Origin: CALVNN01 sp964393975
GTDB lineage: Bacteria > Bacillota > Clostridia > Christensenellales > UBA1242
Direction: 5' to 3'
Assembly (NCBI GenBank): GCA_964393975.1
Contig: CAYMVO010000001.1
Coordinates: forward strand, 62,001-126,000
DNA: 64,000 nucleotides
Positions 44,908 through 53,224 of this stretch are shown here, one piece after another (positions within the stretch are counted from its first letter, which is position 1; every line of letters starts with the position of its first letter). The position numbers were made by a program, and so were the translations under genes. The notes below the pieces were generated by a model that saw only the letters and a list, made by a program, of their open reading frames with translations, ran no database searches and was not told the origin of the DNA.

Positions 44908-45621
44908 TTAAAGCCCACAAAGAGCTACGAGATAGGCGACCTCTTCCTCTTTCAATTCACGATATTCACCACGACTGAGACCACCGACTCTCAAATCGCC
45001 TATACCAACCCTCTTTAAAAGGGTAATTTCTTTACCAACATATTCTAACATTTTCCTTATCTGCCTATTTTTACCTTCGTGTATTTTGATTTCCAATCTA
45101 GTTTTGCCGTCTTTGACATCTAAAACTTTAATTTTGCATTTTTTAAGTTTAACGCCATCTATCTTCACGCCAGCCCTCAAAACAGCCAATTCGCCTTCGG
45201 TGATGTTGCCCTTAATTACGCAAATGTATGTCTTTTCGATCTCAGAAACTGGTAACATAAGCTTTTGCGCCAAATCGCCATCATTTGTTAATATCAAAAG
45301 TCCCTCAGTGTTGTAGTCGAGTCTACCTACAGGAAAAACTCGTCCTTTGATATCCTTTACTAGGTCCATCACAGTCTTGCGACCTTTTTCATCGCTAGAT
45401 GTAGTCACATATCCTTTTGGTTTGTTAAGTATATAATATTTGTAATTTTCCTCAAACGTCAAATTTTTACCATCCACCCTAACAACATCATCATCGCCGA
45501 TATCAGTCGCAAGGTCAGTAATAGTTTTGCCATTCACGGTAACAACACCTTTTTTAACCAATTCTTCCACCCCGCGTCTAGAACCAAGCCCCGCAAGTGC
45601 TAAATATTTATTAATTCTCAT
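44908..45621 (-). CDS. rluB: Pseudouridine synthase RluB-type
   Basis: 237 residues from the ATG at 45621 (AGGGGAT upstream), which starts right at the S4 domain (MRINKYLALAGLGSRR). Catalytic Asp in VGRLDYNTEGLLILTNDGD near 103. KIHEGKNRQIRKML is the conserved second motif. It isomerises a uridine in helix 89-90 region of 23S rRNA in relatives. Overlaps nothing; dacF lies 39 bp upstream. Confidence 0.94.
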   Translation of the reverse strand: MRINKYLALAGLGSRRGVEELVKKGVVTVNGKTITDLATDIGDDDVVRVDGKNLTFEENYKYYILNKPKGYVTTSSDEKGRKTVMDLVKDIKGRVFPVGRLDYNTEGLLILTNDGDLAQKLMLPVSEIEKTYICVIKGNITEGELAVLRAGVKIDGVKLKKCKIKVLDVKDGKTRLEIKIHEGKNRQIRKMLEYVGKEITLLKRVGIGDLRVGGLSRGEYRELKEEEVAYLVALCGL

Positions 45622-45659
45622 TAGTATCCCCTTTATAATATAATGTTTAGATTGTTGCC

Positions 45660-46793
45660 TCACATCCATTTATCCAAGATATCATCCAACGCACCTTGAA
45701 CATTTAATTCTTCAACACTATCTATAGTACATATTTCAGATGAAAAAATCAAGTCTTCTTTGATAAAAATTTTAACATTTCCAACAATTTGATTTTTTTC
45801 AACTGGTGCCTTGAGCATTTTTGGATACTCATACTCAATCTTTAGGTTAGCCTTTTCATACTCCGTTAGCGGATAACTAAACCCATTCACCACATATATC
45901 CTCGTAAAATTTTTTGTGCCATTAGTCACGGGCAAAGATGTTATATATCTACTACCCTCCAATATTTCTTGCAATGAATACTCTTGATTTGCTAAATTAA
46001 GCAGTCTGGTTGCCTCTTCAAACATAGGTTGACAGTTTAATAACACGCACACCATTCTTGTACCATCCTCTTTTTCTGTAGCGGAAACAAAGCACCTACC
46101 CGCATTATCAGTAAACCCAGTCTTTACACCAATACAATTATTCATAGAGAGCAAAAGTCTATTTTTATTTCTTAAATACCTCGTGTCGGTTTGTTCAGTT
46201 GCATCAATAACTTTGTTTTTGGTCATAGATATATCTAAAAATTCTTGATTATTTAGAGCATAGGCAGTTATCAACGCCAAATCGTAAGCCGTTGTGTAAT
46301 GCCCCTCAGCGTCCAACCCATGCGCGTTAGCAAAACTTGTGTTTAAGGCGCCACATTTTTCAGCAGTCTCCCTCATAAGAGCACAAAAACTTTTTTCATC
46401 TCCCGCTGTTAATATAGCAAGTGCCGTTGCGCTATCATTACCAGATGGCAACATCAATCCATAAAGCAACTCCCTTACACTTAGTCTCTCACTTTTTCTT
46501 AGATACATTGAAGTACCTTCAATACCTACCGCTTCATCAGGAATTGTAATTTTATCATCCAAATCACCTGTATAATTATCTAAAACTGTTATAGCAGTTA
46601 CTATCTTAGTAGTACTAGCCATAGCGAGTTTCATATCCTTATTTTTTTCATAAATAACTCTTCCACTATTACATTCAATAACACACATACCCTTAGCTAT
46701 AGAATCTTCAGCATATACTATATATCGCGTACTACTAAAACAAAACACACTAAATACAGTAACCACTAAAAATATAATTAGCTTACTTTTCAT
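45660..46793 (-). CDS. D-alanyl-D-alanine carboxypeptidase (DacF-like), first copy
   Basis: 377 residues. Signal peptide (1-29). Penicillin-binding motifs: Ser60-x-x-Lys63 (MASTTK), Ser117-Gly-Asn119 (LPSGNDSA) and KTG (GVKTGFTDNAGRC, about 224). A C-terminal beta domain follows. It trims the terminal D-Ala of peptidoglycan stem peptides. The ATG overlaps the end of ytfJ, so the two are co-translated; this context suggests spore cortex work. Confidence 0.94.
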   Translation of the reverse strand: MKSKLIIFLVVTVFSVFCFSSTRYIVYAEDSIAKGMCVIECNSGRVIYEKNKDMKLAMASTTKIVTAITVLDNYTGDLDDKITIPDEAVGIEGTSMYLRKSERLSVRELLYGLMLPSGNDSATALAILTAGDEKSFCALMRETAEKCGALNTSFANAHGLDAEGHYTTAYDLALITAYALNNQEFLDISMTKNKVIDATEQTDTRYLRNKNRLLLSMNNCIGVKTGFTDNAGRCFVSATEKEDGTRMVCVLLNCQPMFEEATRLLNLANQEYSLQEILEGSRYITSLPVTNGTKNFTRIYVVNGFSYPLTEYEKANLKIEYEYPKMLKAPVEKNQIVGNVKIFIKEDLIFSSEICTIDSVEELNVQGALDDILDKWM

Positions 46794-47172
46794 TTTTCTC
46801 CATCCCCTTTTTGAAAAGTCTTAATACATCGCTAGTTACATTTATAAACTTACTTATACTTTCAGTGGTATTTGTTTGCACATAACGAATGACATCATTT
46901 TCTTCTATGAGAAAGCCTATAGGTTGCACACTTAGCCCAGCCCCTGAACCAGTGGCAAATGGTGGTCTAGATTGCTTTGGCTTTGTTTCAGTATACTCAC
47001 CGCCTCCACCAACATAACCTAACATCACTTTAGAAATCGGTATAATTGTAGCACCACTAGGTGTTTTTATAACATCACCGACAACTGTACCTATATCCAC
47101 AATGCTTTTTAAGTTTTGTAAAGCCTCACTCAAAATATTTTCTATTGGATGTTTATATTCATTTTCTTTCAT
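46783..47172 (-). CDS. ytfJ: GerW family sporulation protein YtfJ
   Basis: 129 residues. The family pattern begins HPIENILSEALQNLKSIVDIGTVVGD and has the Gly-rich GYVGGGGEYTE near 67, FATGSGAGLSVQPIGFLI after it. YtfJ/GerW is a forespore protein needed for efficient lysozyme-resistance germination in B. subtilis. AAAGGAG before the ATG. Coupled to the DUF2953 gene upstream and a D,D-carboxypeptidase downstream. Confidence 0.95.
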   Translation of the reverse strand: MKENEYKHPIENILSEALQNLKSIVDIGTVVGDVIKTPSGATIIPISKVMLGYVGGGGEYTETKPKQSRPPFATGSGAGLSVQPIGFLIEENDVIRYVQTNTTESISKFINVTSDVLRLFKKGMEKNEK

Positions 47173-47186
47173 ATTTTACTCCTTTA

Positions 47187-47747
47187 TTACGCCAATTTGC
47201 GTTTTGCTTTTTTGTTAACTATAACTTTTGCTTTTATTAAGGAAATTATAATATTTGTTATTGATATAGAGAACGCAGTTTTTATTGTAACAACACCATT
47301 AGACTGATTAAATTGGGGATAAACCTTATACTCTATCACCGATGTTGGTTTATGAGTTTTCACAAACGATTTAAATACCGCAAGCAACATATTTAATCCC
47401 CCACAAAAAAGTGCCACATTACACGCATTTTCATTTGAGCCTATCGTTAAAAATGTCTTAAAATCTTTTAAATACATTCGCTTAAATAATTGTTTTTGTA
47501 ATTCATTAACAAAGTCTACATTTTCCATATTGAGTTCAATATCTACTTGTTTAGTTTCTTTACGATTTTTCAACATTATTTGCATATTTTTAAATTTGAA
47601 CCTATAAAATTTAACATTAAAAAACCATAACCGTAATTCCATAAATCCTCTATTCTTCAGCACATCGAACTTCAAATGCAATCTTAAGTTTATTGGGATA
47701 ATTAATATTATCATTATCACTAGCAACACTATAAAAAGCACTTTCAT
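47187..47747 (-). CDS. DUF2953 membrane protein
   Basis: 186 residues. An N-terminal membrane helix (1-22), the DUF2953-type start (IPINLRLHLKFDV... MELRLWFFNVKFY), and two hydrophobic segments in the C-terminal half. Commonly encoded just before ytfJ in spore formers, as here. No SD; a sigma-G/F-type -10 (CATACTA) ends 5 nt before the ATG, which supports forespore expression. Function unknown. Confidence 0.8.
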   Translation of the reverse strand: MKVLFIVLLVIMIILIIPINLRLHLKFDVLKNRGFMELRLWFFNVKFYRFKFKNMQIMLKNRKETKQVDIELNMENVDFVNELQKQLFKRMYLKDFKTFLTIGSNENACNVALFCGGLNMLLAVFKSFVKTHKPTSVIEYKVYPQFNQSNGVVTIKTAFSISITNIIISLIKAKVIVNKKAKRKLA

Positions 47748-47752
47748 ATCTC

Positions 47753-47759
47753 TAGTATG
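47753..47759 (-). promoter_or_regulatory. Forespore sigma (SigG/SigF-like) -10 of DUF2953-ytfJ-dac
   Basis: CATACTA on the minus strand, five bases before the ATG. The -35 match is poor. Confidence 0.5.
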
Positions 47760-47767
47760 TGTTAGTA

Positions 47768-47801
47768 AATAAAAAAAATACCAAAATTTACATTGGTATT
47801 T
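47768..47801 (-). terminator. Terminator of scpAB
   Basis: Stem AAATACCAA/TTGGTATTT (47777-47785 with 47793-47801) with T run on the minus strand. It also separates scpB from the sporulation unit downstream. Confidence 0.85.
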
Positions 47802-47813
47802 TGAAAAAATTAA

Positions 47814-48494
47814 TTAATTTTGTTTAAAAGCTTCGCTCTCTACACCATCAGATTCAAAAGTTTGGACATCCTCGCCTTCTAAAAATTCAGGTTTATCTTC
47901 ATTTTCAAAATCAATTGAAAATTCTCTATACAAGCCGTCACTCTTATTTCTTTCATCATTTATAACTTGTATCCTTTCTAATATATCTTCATACTTAGGT
48001 AAATTTTCTAAACTATCTAACTCAAACCTCTTTAAAAACTCATCCGTGGTACCAAAAAGCAAGGGTTTACCTACCGCATCTTTTCGCCCCACTACTTCAA
48101 TAAGATTATGTTTTAAAAGCAACTGTATAGCATAATCGCAATTAGTTCCCCTTATATTTTCCACTTCAAGTTTTGTAATAGGTTGCTTATAGCAAATAAT
48201 AGCAATAGTCTCCAAAGCAGTCTTAGTCAATTGTTTTTCTTTAATAGGATTTAACACTTCCACAATATAATCAGAAAATTTAGGATTGCTAGTCAATTGT
48301 ACTTTTCCTCTATATGTAATAATATGAAGAGGACTATCACCAGAATATTTTTCTTTTAACTTAGAAATTGCTTTATCAATTGTATCCTTTTTAATATTTA
48401 ATTTTTCCGCAATGTAGTCTATTTGCAAGCCATCACCAGATACAAATAGTAAGCTCACAAGCACATTTTCAAGATTTTTCTTTAAATCATCCAT
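47814..48494 (-). CDS. scpB: Segregation and condensation protein B
   Basis: 226 residues, two winged-helix domains (about 8-80 and 90-165). Family motif LETIAIICYKQPITKLEVENIRG in the second domain and VGRKDAVGKPLLFGTTDEFL after it are clear. The C-terminal 40 residues are acidic. Subunit of the SMC condensin complex. TTAGGAG before the ATG. Confidence 0.96.
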   Translation of the reverse strand: MDDLKKNLENVLVSLLFVSGDGLQIDYIAEKLNIKKDTIDKAISKLKEKYSGDSPLHIITYRGKVQLTSNPKFSDYIVEVLNPIKEKQLTKTALETIAIICYKQPITKLEVENIRGTNCDYAIQLLLKHNLIEVVGRKDAVGKPLLFGTTDEFLKRFELDSLENLPKYEDILERIQVINDERNKSDGLYREFSIDFENEDKPEFLEGEDVQTFESDGVESEAFKQN

Positions 48495-48506
48495 AATTAA
48501 AAACTC

Positions 48507-49334
48507 CTAATTATAAGAGACTTCTTCCTCTAAAGTCTCCCCACTATTAACTTTATCTTCATTGTAATAAATATCAATCTCTTCAAAGGTTGAAGGCTGT
48601 TCTATCCTTATATATTGACGCTTTAATAACTCTAACATCGCCAAGAAACAAATAATAACCTCACTCTTTGAATAGTCATCATCAAAAAGTTTTGAAAATT
48701 TAGTATGCTTCACATCTTCTAGTTCAGCCCTAATATCTTCTATTTTTTCAGCAACGGTCCACCTATCCATTTCAATCTTTTTAGGTTCTACACTAGCTAC
48801 TTTTTCCTCCACACGGACCAAGAGATTAGCAAATGCATCTAACATAGCATCTAATTTCATATCCTTTAAAACAATTCTAAAATCATTTGCCGATTTATCA
48901 GGTTCTTTATAAAAATGGTCAACATTCTCAATAGAATGCAAATCTTCACCAACCTCTTTAAACAGTTGATACTCTCTAAGTCTACGCCTAAGTTCTTCTT
49001 CCTCATCAATGACTTGCCCACCGTCTTCATTTTCAACCGATTCAGTTGGTAATAAATATTTGGATTTTATTTCCATAAGTGTCGCACCAATCTCAATAAA
49101 CCCACTAACCTCTTCTAAGTCTAAGACTTCCATTTGTCTCACCCTTAACAAATATTGCTCTGTCATATCACCAAGTCTAACATCTTCAATATCCATTTTA
49201 GACTCTTTCACCAACTGCAAGAGTAGATCAAGTGGTCCTTCGTACTCACCCATTATGACTTTGTAAGCATCTTCCACTTCTCCGCTCAAATCGGGTGCAA
49301 TAGCTTCTTCATTAGTTATTTTTTCTTCTTCCAT
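48507..49334 (-). CDS. scpA: Segregation and condensation protein A (kleisin)
   Basis: 275 residues. N-terminal helix motif YEGPLDLLLQLVKESKMDIEDVRLGDMTEQYL (described in parts) binds the SMC neck; C-terminal winged helix with EVIICFLAMLELLKRQYIRIEQ binds the other SMC head. An acidic extension of about 28 residues precedes the conserved start. Adjacent scpB and a site-2 protease gene match the common Bacillota cluster. Confidence 0.96.
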   Translation of the reverse strand: MEEEKITNEEAIAPDLSGEVEDAYKVIMGEYEGPLDLLLQLVKESKMDIEDVRLGDMTEQYLLRVRQMEVLDLEEVSGFIEIGATLMEIKSKYLLPTESVENEDGGQVIDEEEELRRRLREYQLFKEVGEDLHSIENVDHFYKEPDKSANDFRIVLKDMKLDAMLDAFANLLVRVEEKVASVEPKKIEMDRWTVAEKIEDIRAELEDVKHTKFSKLFDDDYSKSEVIICFLAMLELLKRQYIRIEQPSTFEEIDIYYNEDKVNSGETLEEEVSYN

Positions 49335-49335
49335 T

Positions 49336-50004
49336 TTACACCCCTAAAATTAATCCAAATAAATTGTACATAGGTATGAGCACCCAGTTTAGCATCAACC
49401 CCATCACATATCCTAAAACATCAGATATTAAAAGGATAAGCATTATCCACATCCCATATTGACGCATAAAATTAAAGAAACTTCCGTTTGGATTTTTAGA
49501 TATTGCTCTTAACGCATTGTATCCATCTAGAGGAAAAATAGGAAGCAAATTGAACACTGCAAGCACAAAAGATAGGTAACTCACATAAAACATAAACACT
49601 TGTAAAAACTTGAGAATAGCCACCGACTCCGCATTTATAAACAACATTGACACCACATAAAAAAAGCCAAATACAATAGTCAAAACAACATTCATCGTTA
49701 TACCAGCAAGACTAACCTTTAAATCACTCTTTCTACCGTTTTTAAAATTTAAAGGATTTACAGGTACAGGCTTTGCCCAACCAAATCCAAAAAGCACAAG
49801 AAGAATTGTACCAATCAAATCTAAATGAACCAAAGGATTTAATGATAACCTACCTAACGCTTTAGCTGTAGGATCGCCCTCTTTATATGCGATATACCCG
49901 TGCGACCATTCGTGAAGTGACAGCGCTATTAACAACGCCAAAATAAAAGCACAACCATATATAATAATATCAGTACCTTGATACATTCTAAAAATATTAA
50001 TCAT
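49336..50004 (-). CDS. Site-2 protease family membrane protein (YwhC-like)
   Basis: 222 residues with six membrane helices. Zinc motif HEWSH (about 31-35) and the second-ligand motif NLLPIFPLDGYNALR (about 163-177). No PDZ domain, unlike RseP. Family members are M50 peptidases, often next to scpA; substrate unknown. Start has AAGGAG 6 nt upstream. Confidence 0.92.
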   Translation of the reverse strand: MINIFRMYQGTDIIIYGCAFILALLIALSLHEWSHGYIAYKEGDPTAKALGRLSLNPLVHLDLIGTILLVLFGFGWAKPVPVNPLNFKNGRKSDLKVSLAGITMNVVLTIVFGFFYVVSMLFINAESVAILKFLQVFMFYVSYLSFVLAVFNLLPIFPLDGYNALRAISKNPNGSFFNFMRQYGMWIMLILLISDVLGYVMGLMLNWVLIPMYNLFGLILGV

Positions 50005-50061
50005 AAAAATCTCCTTTGGTTATTATACAATAAACAATTTAAAAAAGCAATCATTTCCTAA

Positions 50062-50083
50062 AGAAAAAAGGGCTTTTGCCCTT
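50062..50083 (-). terminator. Terminator of the second D,D-carboxypeptidase gene
   Basis: Stem AAGGGC/GCCCTT with four-base loop and six T on the minus strand. Confidence 0.85.
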
Positions 50084-50089
50084 AGTTTA

Positions 50090-51232
50090 CTACCATTCTT
50101 CTATAATATCACTAATATAATCTTTGTAAGATTTTAAACTAACATCTTCTTTCGCAATTAATCCCACTTCACCAATCAATTCGTTTTCATTATAAATATA
50201 CGCTTTTCCAATCTCGTCCCCACCTTTATAATCTCTATCTATATCATAAATTATAGTTTGCACTTCGTAAGACATTGTTTTACCTTTTCTCGCTACAATA
50301 CCAAAATCATTACTCGGATACAATTCAACATTTTCAGGTCTCACCTTATTATTTTCAAGCACACCTATAGAGGTATCTGTACTTAAAACATTGTGATTTT
50401 CAAAATTTACAAATCCAAAATTGATAAGATTTTTATTGTCTTCAAATCTATTTTTTGTACTATCAGCGCCCAAGACAACCGCTATAAGAGACATATCATT
50501 CCTTTTTGTTAAAATGCTTAAACAATATCCCGCATTATCCGTTGTACCAGTCTTTCCTCCCTCACACCCCTCTAAAGTCCTAATTAACTTGTTCGTATTA
50601 GCAATTTCTGTCACTCTACCTGATGGATGTATGTATTCCTCACACCAAATCTTAGCATACTGTTTATAAATTGGATGATTAAAAACTACACTAGATAATT
50701 TAGCCACATCAAGCGCACTAGAATACTGATCTTCTCTTAAGCCCGTACAATCAGTATATAGTGTATTACTCAAACCAAGTACGCTAGCGGTAGTATTCAT
50801 CTCTCTTACAAAAACATTTTCACTCCCACATATACTTTCCGCTAAAACCACCGAGCTATCATTCGCAGATGCCACTATCACACTCTTTAAAAGGTCACTT
50901 AATTTATGTTTCGTGTTAGGATCAAGGAATAATTGCGAACCTCCCATACTACAAGCGTACTCACTCGCAACCAATTCATCACTTAGACTCAACTCTCCTT
51001 TATCTATTTTATCAAAAGTTATTTTTAGCGTCATCAATTTTACTATACTAGCAACAGGTAATTTTTTATCAGCATCTTGAGAAAGTAAAACTTCCCCACT
51101 TACCGCATCAATCAAAACAGCGCTTTTACAATTTGGTGCTATTTGCAACTCTTCAGCACAAACAGTATGATTATCAACACAAATCGAGATCATTAAGATT
51201 AAACCAAAAATCAAACAAAATACTCTTTTCAT
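50090..51232 (-). CDS. dacF: D-alanyl-D-alanine carboxypeptidase (DacF-like), second copy
   Basis: 380 residues. Signal peptide (1-27). Ser62-x-x-Lys65 (VASIVK), Ser122-Ala-Asn124 and a KTG in GCEGGKTGTTDNAGYC near 227 are all present. C-terminal beta domain. Next to the spoIIM-like and spoIVB genes, so probably the sporulation copy. A possible forespore promoter lies upstream (AGAATAA, 16 bp, TATACTA ending at 51262 on the minus strand), weaker than the consensus. TTAGGAG precedes the ATG. Confidence 0.92.
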   Translation of the reverse strand: MKRVFCLIFGLILMISICVDNHTVCAEELQIAPNCKSAVLIDAVSGEVLLSQDADKKLPVASIVKLMTLKITFDKIDKGELSLSDELVASEYACSMGGSQLFLDPNTKHKLSDLLKSVIVASANDSSVVLAESICGSENVFVREMNTTASVLGLSNTLYTDCTGLREDQYSSALDVAKLSSVVFNHPIYKQYAKIWCEEYIHPSGRVTEIANTNKLIRTLEGCEGGKTGTTDNAGYCLSILTKRNDMSLIAVVLGADSTKNRFEDNKNLINFGFVNFENHNVLSTDTSIGVLENNKVRPENVELYPSNDFGIVARKGKTMSYEVQTIIYDIDRDYKGGDEIGKAYIYNENELIGEVGLIAKEDVSLKSYKDYISDIIEEW

Positions 51233-51284
51233 AAAGACTCCTAATATTTAAACTCTATGAGTAGTATAAGTATTTCTTTGATTT

Positions 51285-51911
51285 TTATTCTATTAAAAAC
51301 TTCAATACAATTAAACTTATTAAAATTGCTTCTATTAAAGCAATCATCGCTAACATTATTAAATATGTAATCACTAATTTTTGAGGTAACATACAATCAC
51401 TATAACCCACTTTACCATATTTTTTATTATTTAAGCACCTATTAAAAAACATACAGGCACAATTAAAATAGATTGCAACACTTAAAAGCCAACACGGTAT
51501 AAATATGACTACCCCACAAAACACGCCACCTACACCCAATGTCAAAAAAATCAGTGTTATATTAAAACTAAAATTATACCCCCTATATAAAATACATAAA
51601 CCAATTAGCGGAGTCAACCAAATATTAAGAGAACATACGATAATAGCAACTAATAACAAGGCATCGTAAAATAATCTCAAAATCAAAAAAACAAAAAAAG
51701 ATATTTCATCATTAAAAAATCTTAGCAAAACAGTATCCATAAGAAGGTCAATTTTTTTATCACTAATTCCAGAAGCTGTAAATATTCCTATAAGCACTCC
51801 TACAACAAAAAACACCAATAACCCAATATAACAAAATTTATTGTCTAGGATATGGCGTTTTATCATTTGAAAATAATACGATTTCCTTCTACTACTCACA
51901 TAATCTATCAT
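51285..51911 (-). CDS. spoIIM: SpoIIM-like membrane protein
   Basis: 208 residues with five membrane helices, basic N-terminus and the DUF95 layout: helix 1 with VVGVLIGIFTASGISDKK, an extracellular stretch, then PLIGLCILYRGYNFSF in the middle. SpoIIM works with SpoIIP and SpoIID in engulfment. The sequence is diverged, so the family call is moderate. It gains support from context (spoIVB 32 bp upstream, dacF downstream) and from a sigma-E-like -10 (CATATAAT) 5 nt before the ATG; there is no SD. Confidence 0.65.
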   Translation of the reverse strand: MIDYVSSRRKSYYFQMIKRHILDNKFCYIGLLVFFVVGVLIGIFTASGISDKKIDLLMDTVLLRFFNDEISFFVFLILRLFYDALLLVAIIVCSLNIWLTPLIGLCILYRGYNFSFNITLIFLTLGVGGVFCGVVIFIPCWLLSVAIYFNCACMFFNRCLNNKKYGKVGYSDCMLPQKLVITYLIMLAMIALIEAILISLIVLKFLIE

Positions 51912-51916
51912 ATTTA

Positions 51917-51924
51917 ATTATATG
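51917..51924 (-). promoter_or_regulatory. Sigma-E-like -10 element of the spoIIM-like gene
   Basis: CATATAAT on the minus strand, one mismatch from the sigma-E -10 consensus, five bases before the ATG. It is between spoIVB and this gene. Confidence 0.45.
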
Positions 51925-51943
51925 ATGTAAGCAAACAATTTAT

Positions 51944-53179
51944 TTAATTATTAAGCATCCAATCAATATAAATACCAAACCCTCTCGTTGGATCATTAAC
52001 AAACACATGTGTAACAGCACCTATAATCTTACCATCTTGAATTATAGGACTACCACTCATCCCTTGAACTATGCCACCAGTTTTTTCTAGCAATCTCTTG
52101 TCGGTAACCTTTATCACCATACTTCGGTCACTACTATTTTTTTGATAATTCGTTTTGATGATTTCTATATCATACTCATCAACCACACCACCACTTAGAC
52201 AAGTCAAAATTTTTGCTTTACCAGGTTTTGCCGTGAGTCTACCACCTATCTTATAAGTTGCACCATTATTAAGCGAACTACCAGTATCAATATTACCAAA
52301 CACACCGTATTTATTGTTTTTATCTACTACTCCTTGCTCATTTTTCCCCGCGACAAACAAACCTCTCAACTCACCAGTCTTGCCCCGCTCACCTTTATTC
52401 ACACCTATAATATCGCATTCGTAAATTTCACCTCCCACAATTTGCATACATTCATCACTATCCCCCTCACATATACCATGTCCAAGTGCGCCAAATCTTC
52501 CATTATCTTTTCTAACAAAAGTCAGCGTTCCGACACCTGTAGCATCTTCCCTCACCCAGATACCAAGTTTATAACGATTAGTCACGTATTCCTTAGCGGG
52601 TGTAACACTGCCTGCTATTTCATTTCCATTTCTATAAGCAACTATTTCTAAAGGTTCTCCAGCGTATTCAGTCCTAAATAACAGTTCATCAATATCTTGC
52701 ATATTTGATACTTTAACTCCGTTCACACTTGCTATTCTGTCACCTATTTTAAAATTAGTTTCTTTAAAAGGATTGACACAACCTTCTTTTGTAATAACAT
52801 CATTAAACCCAACAATAATCACACCATTACACTTAAGAGCAAAGCCCAAAGCATTTCCGCCGGCAGTAACTTCATTGTTATGTATCAGATTAACATCTAC
52901 TTCTTTAATAGTTACTAAATTAAATAGTTTAATGTTTAATTTGCTAGTATCAACTTCACTAGTTGTACTAACAGTGGCTACACTATCATCTAACTCTAAT
53001 GACAAATACCGCCCCAACATTTTTTCCTTGTTTGCACTACAAACCTCTTCATAAGAAGTATACATATTGTTTGGTAAAGCATTAATAAAATCGTATGGTA
53101 GTGAGGCAAGTATAAAGCTAACACAGAAAATAATTACGTAAATAACCACACTAGCAATACGAGAAAAAAATTTTAACAT
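51944..53179 (-). CDS. spoIVB: SpoIVB peptidase
   Basis: 411 residues. N-terminal membrane helix (about 10-30), a PDZ domain (KIGDRIASVNGVKVSNMQDIDELL, about 142-190) and the S55 serine protease domain: His in FGALGHGICEG (about 233) and Ser in GMSGSPIIQDGKIIGAV (about 378). It is secreted from the forespore and triggers sigma-K activation by cleaving SpoIVFA. AGAGGAG lies 10 nt upstream. spo0A, the usual next gene, is not here. Confidence 0.95.
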   Translation of the reverse strand: MLKFFSRIASVVIYVIIFCVSFILASLPYDFINALPNNMYTSYEEVCSANKEKMLGRYLSLELDDSVATVSTTSEVDTSKLNIKLFNLVTIKEVDVNLIHNNEVTAGGNALGFALKCNGVIIVGFNDVITKEGCVNPFKETNFKIGDRIASVNGVKVSNMQDIDELLFRTEYAGEPLEIVAYRNGNEIAGSVTPAKEYVTNRYKLGIWVREDATGVGTLTFVRKDNGRFGALGHGICEGDSDECMQIVGGEIYECDIIGVNKGERGKTGELRGLFVAGKNEQGVVDKNNKYGVFGNIDTGSSLNNGATYKIGGRLTAKPGKAKILTCLSGGVVDEYDIEIIKTNYQKNSSDRSMVIKVTDKRLLEKTGGIVQGMSGSPIIQDGKIIGAVTHVFVNDPTRGFGIYIDWMLNN

Positions 53180-53209
53180 AAAAAACCACTCCTCTTAGAA
53201 GTAGTTTAA
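53180..53209 (-). terminator. Terminator of recN
   Basis: Stem AACTACTTC with GGAGTGGTT (G-U pairs) and six T on the minus strand; the T run touches the spoIVB ATG and the stem contains its SD, so the stem could also hide the RBS. Confidence 0.65.
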
Positions 53210-53224
53210 TAAAAAAATCATTAA

